Positions 5,553 to 6,203 of a stretch of 6,203 nucleotides of DNA are shown in pieces. The position numbers were made by a program, and so were the translations under genes. This DNA comes from Verrucomicrobiota bacterium (lineage in GTDB: Bacteria; Verrucomicrobiota; Verrucomicrobiia; Limisphaerales; UBA11358): NCBI GenBank assembly GCA_026225155.1, contig JAMFSG010000289.1, positions 1 to 6,203 of the forward strand, in the 5' to 3' direction. Position 1 is the stretch's first letter; each line of letters starts with the position of its first letter. Below the pieces are notes generated by a model. The model ran no database searches, had not been told where the DNA came from, and worked only from the letters and a program-made list of their open reading frames with translations.

Positions 5553-5606
5553 TTTTGGCGCAAATATTGTGCCAGCGTGGAAAATTTTTGGCGCGGTTGG
5601 CACAAT
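5553..5606. promoter_or_regulatory. Nested direct and inverted repeats, possible operator
   Basis: TTTTGGCGC occurs at 5553-5561 and again at 5586-5594, 33 bases apart. Interleaved with it, ATTGTGCCA (5566-5574) and TGGCACAAT (5598-5606) form a perfect 9-bp inverted repeat with a 23-bp spacer. The left arm of the inverted repeat is also part of the sigma-54-like motif. The arrangement suggests a protein-binding region controlling hsp20, but it matches no operator I know. Confidence 0.4.
5560..5574 (-). promoter_or_regulatory. Sigma-54-type promoter match upstream of hsp20
   Basis: On the minus strand TGGCACAATATTTGC matches the -24/-12 consensus TGGCAC-N5-TTGC at every conserved base, with the correct spacing of GG and GC. 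Transcription would start near 5548, giving a leader of roughly 140 bases before the hsp20 ATG. No sigma-54 activator gene is in the window. Short motifs do arise by chance, so this is suggestive only. Confidence 0.45.
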
Positions 5607-5663
5607 GAAAAGCTGCACCGCAGCGGCTGACAATAGCGGGAGAAAAATGAAATCAAACCACAA

Positions 5664-5753
5664 GCCCCGGCGGGGCGATTGAATCATGTTGTTTTCAGCC
5701 GTCCCTCCGGGACTTTCTGATTTGGAACGGGAACCCGCAGTTGAAACTGCGGG
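5664..5753. repeat. Cluster of three short palindromes (REP-like)
   Basis: Three GC-rich hairpins stand in a row. GCCCC-GGC-GGGGC is at 5664-5676, GTCCC-TCC-GGGAC at 5701-5713, and CCCGCAGT-TGAA-ACTGCGGG at 5734-5753, followed by CTATTAT. No T-run follows, so they are not ordinary terminators. The combination looks like a dispersed intergenic repeat known to me from Verrucomicrobiota and similar phyla, a recollection I could not check. Confidence 0.65.
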
Positions 5754-5864
5754 CTATTATCGGTTGCGCCGTTGGCGCTGGAAAAGGCAGATTGATAAAC
5801 CGCAAAATATGCGAACCGCGCGAAATAAAAAAGCGAAAAGGCTAACAAGTTTTGCCTCGACGGA

Positions 5865-5894
5865 TTTTCGCGTGGTTCGTGTATTTCGTGGTTC
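5865..5894. repeat. TTCGTG-type degenerate tandem repeat
   Basis: TTCGCGTGG, TTCGTGTAT and TTCGTGG follow one another with a period of about 8-9 bases. This degenerate tandem resembles the short TTCGTG(T/G) strings common between genes in several environmental phyla; the resemblance is from memory. Confidence 0.45.
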
Positions 5895-5907
5895 AAATTC
5901 TGAAAAT

Positions 5908-5946
5908 AAAAAAGCCCCGTGCGAAAAATCGCCCAGAGCTTTTTTT
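5908..5946. terminator. Bidirectional intrinsic terminator
   Basis: AAAAAAGC at 5908-5915 pairs with GCTTTTTT at 5938-5945; inside, GCGA-AAAA-TCGC (5921-5932) forms a second small stem, with a bulged region between. A-run on one side and T-run on the other give a U-tail in both directions. For the minus-strand aldolase gene it lies about 40 bases past the stop codon. Confidence 0.65.
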
Positions 5947-5956
5947 GGATTCGGGA

Positions 5957-5976
5957 GGGACGGCGTGTGCCGTCCC
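5957..5976. repeat. GGGACGGC hairpin after the aldolase gene
   Basis: Perfect 8-bp stem, GGGACGGC (5957-5964) with GCCGTCCC (5969-5976), around a 4-nt loop, 10 bases beyond the aldolase stop. No T-run follows in either direction, so it is probably a 3' stabilising or REP-like hairpin working with the terminator beside it. The arm shares GTCCC/GGGAC with the palindrome at 5701-5713. Confidence 0.6.
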
Positions 5977-5986
5977 AGATTCAATT

Positions 5987-6203
5987 TCAGTCAAACGCGT
6001 GGCCGGCGCTGCACAAAACGTTTTTCACTTTGTGGCGGACGAGGTCTTTGACCATCTGACGCGCAGGTCCCATGTATTTGCGCGGATCGAATTCGCCCGG
6101 TTTTTCCGCGAACACTTTGCGGATACCGGCAGTCATCGCCATGCGCAAATCAGTGTCAATATTCACTTTCGTGCAACCCACGCGACGCGCGATTTCGATG
6201 TCG
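5987..6203 (-). CDS. fba: Class II fructose-bisphosphate aldolase, C-terminal end (partial)
   Basis: Only the last 71 residues lie in the window; the frame is open to the right edge, so the 5' part is outside. The enzyme is a zinc-dependent cytoplasmic aldolase that interconverts fructose 1,6-bisphosphate with glyceraldehyde 3-phosphate and dihydroxyacetone phosphate. The visible part begins DIEIARRVGCTKVNIDTDLR, whose NIDTDLR is the conserved family motif that binds dihydroxyacetone phosphate (the Asn and Asp are present). AMTAGIRKVF and KPGEFDPRKYMGPAR follow, the usual family ending. The last residues, VLCSAGHAFD, match the common G-x-A-G-x-A tail. The GTG at 6181 is internal and not a start. 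A hairpin and a bidirectional terminator follow the stop. The zinc ligands lie outside the window, so intactness cannot be judged. Confidence 0.93.
   Translation of the reverse strand, partial: DIEIARRVGCTKVNIDTDLRMAMTAGIRKVFAEKPGEFDPRKYMGPARQMVKDLVRHKVKNVLCSAGHAFD

Larger units (their letters stand above)
5406..5986. other. Gene-free stretch between hsp20 and the aldolase gene
   Basis: No credible coding sequence lies in these 581 bases. The open frames that cross it run through repeats and a terminator. Moving away from hsp20 it contains an A/T-rich hsp20 leader (5406-5550), a promoter-like segment with nested repeats (5553-5606), three small palindromes (5664-5753), a degenerate A-rich and GCGAA-rich stretch (about 5795-5840), a TTCGTG-type repeat (5865-5894) and two hairpins behind the aldolase gene (5908-5976). 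Confidence 0.75.

Noticed and set aside
5406..5660. CIRCE, HspR or sigma-32 element upstream of hsp20
   Set aside because: No TTAGCACTC/GAGTGCTAA pair, no HspR-type inverted repeat and no CTTGAA/CCCCAT-like pair at usable spacing.
5406..5687. 94-residue N-terminal extension of the hsp20 frame
   Set aside because: The frame is open only by chance: it crosses a palindrome and the promoter-like region, has no family likeness, and the ATG at 5405 gives the standard sHSP N-terminus.
5686..6051. 121-codon plus-strand frame between hsp20 and fba
   Set aside because: It runs through three palindromes, a terminator and the antisense strand of the aldolase; no protein likeness.

Overview
The window reads as a chromosomal segment of a free-living bacterium of roughly even base composition, most likely a member of the Verrucomicrobiota (Pedosphaera/Limisphaerales type). 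That placement is an inference. It rests on the style of the proteins, on weak or absent Shine-Dalgarno sequences, and on several kinds of short dispersed intergenic palindromes and TTCGTG-like repeats that I associate with that phylum; no database was consulted.

Layout. The left end (1-801, + strand) is the 3' part of an AT-rich gene for a two-helix membrane protein of unknown function. It is followed 13 bases later by a well-conserved purine nucleoside phosphorylase (815-1669, +). Everything else is on the minus strand. Listed left to right these are: glutamate 5-kinase ProB (1642-2718, overlapping the PNP gene tail to tail by 28 bp), a small AsmA-like membrane-anchored protein (2860-3555), a small hypothetical gene inside what looks like an integron gene cassette (3712-4161), a hypothetical Cys-rich-motif protein (4255-4863), an Hsp20 small heat shock protein (4986-5405), and the C-terminal end of a class II fructose-bisphosphate aldolase (5987-6203, cut by the window edge). 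The genes do not form one pathway: purine salvage, proline synthesis, glycolysis and protein quality control sit side by side, separated by repeats and terminators, so most are probably transcribed singly.

The most interesting region is 3627-4185. Read on the minus strand, a perfect GTTRRRY core lies 17 bases before the start codon of a small unknown gene. Its exact complement, an RYYYAAC core, lies about 25 bases after the stop and opens a 60-nt imperfectly palindromic segment ending in a one-mismatch GTTRRRY core. This is the architecture of a mobile gene cassette with its attC site, here as a lone cassette with no integrase in view. The imperfect outer core is what insertion at a secondary, non-attI site would leave.

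Other non-coding structure: a perfect 26-bp inverted repeat between proB and the AsmA-like gene; a strong intrinsic terminator after hsp20; a 581-bp gene-free stretch (5406-5986) holding a good sigma-54-type promoter match with flanking inverted and direct repeats upstream of hsp20, a cluster of three small palindromes, a TTCGTG-type repeat, and two hairpins behind the aldolase gene. No tRNA, rRNA, CRISPR array, transposase or integrase gene was seen.
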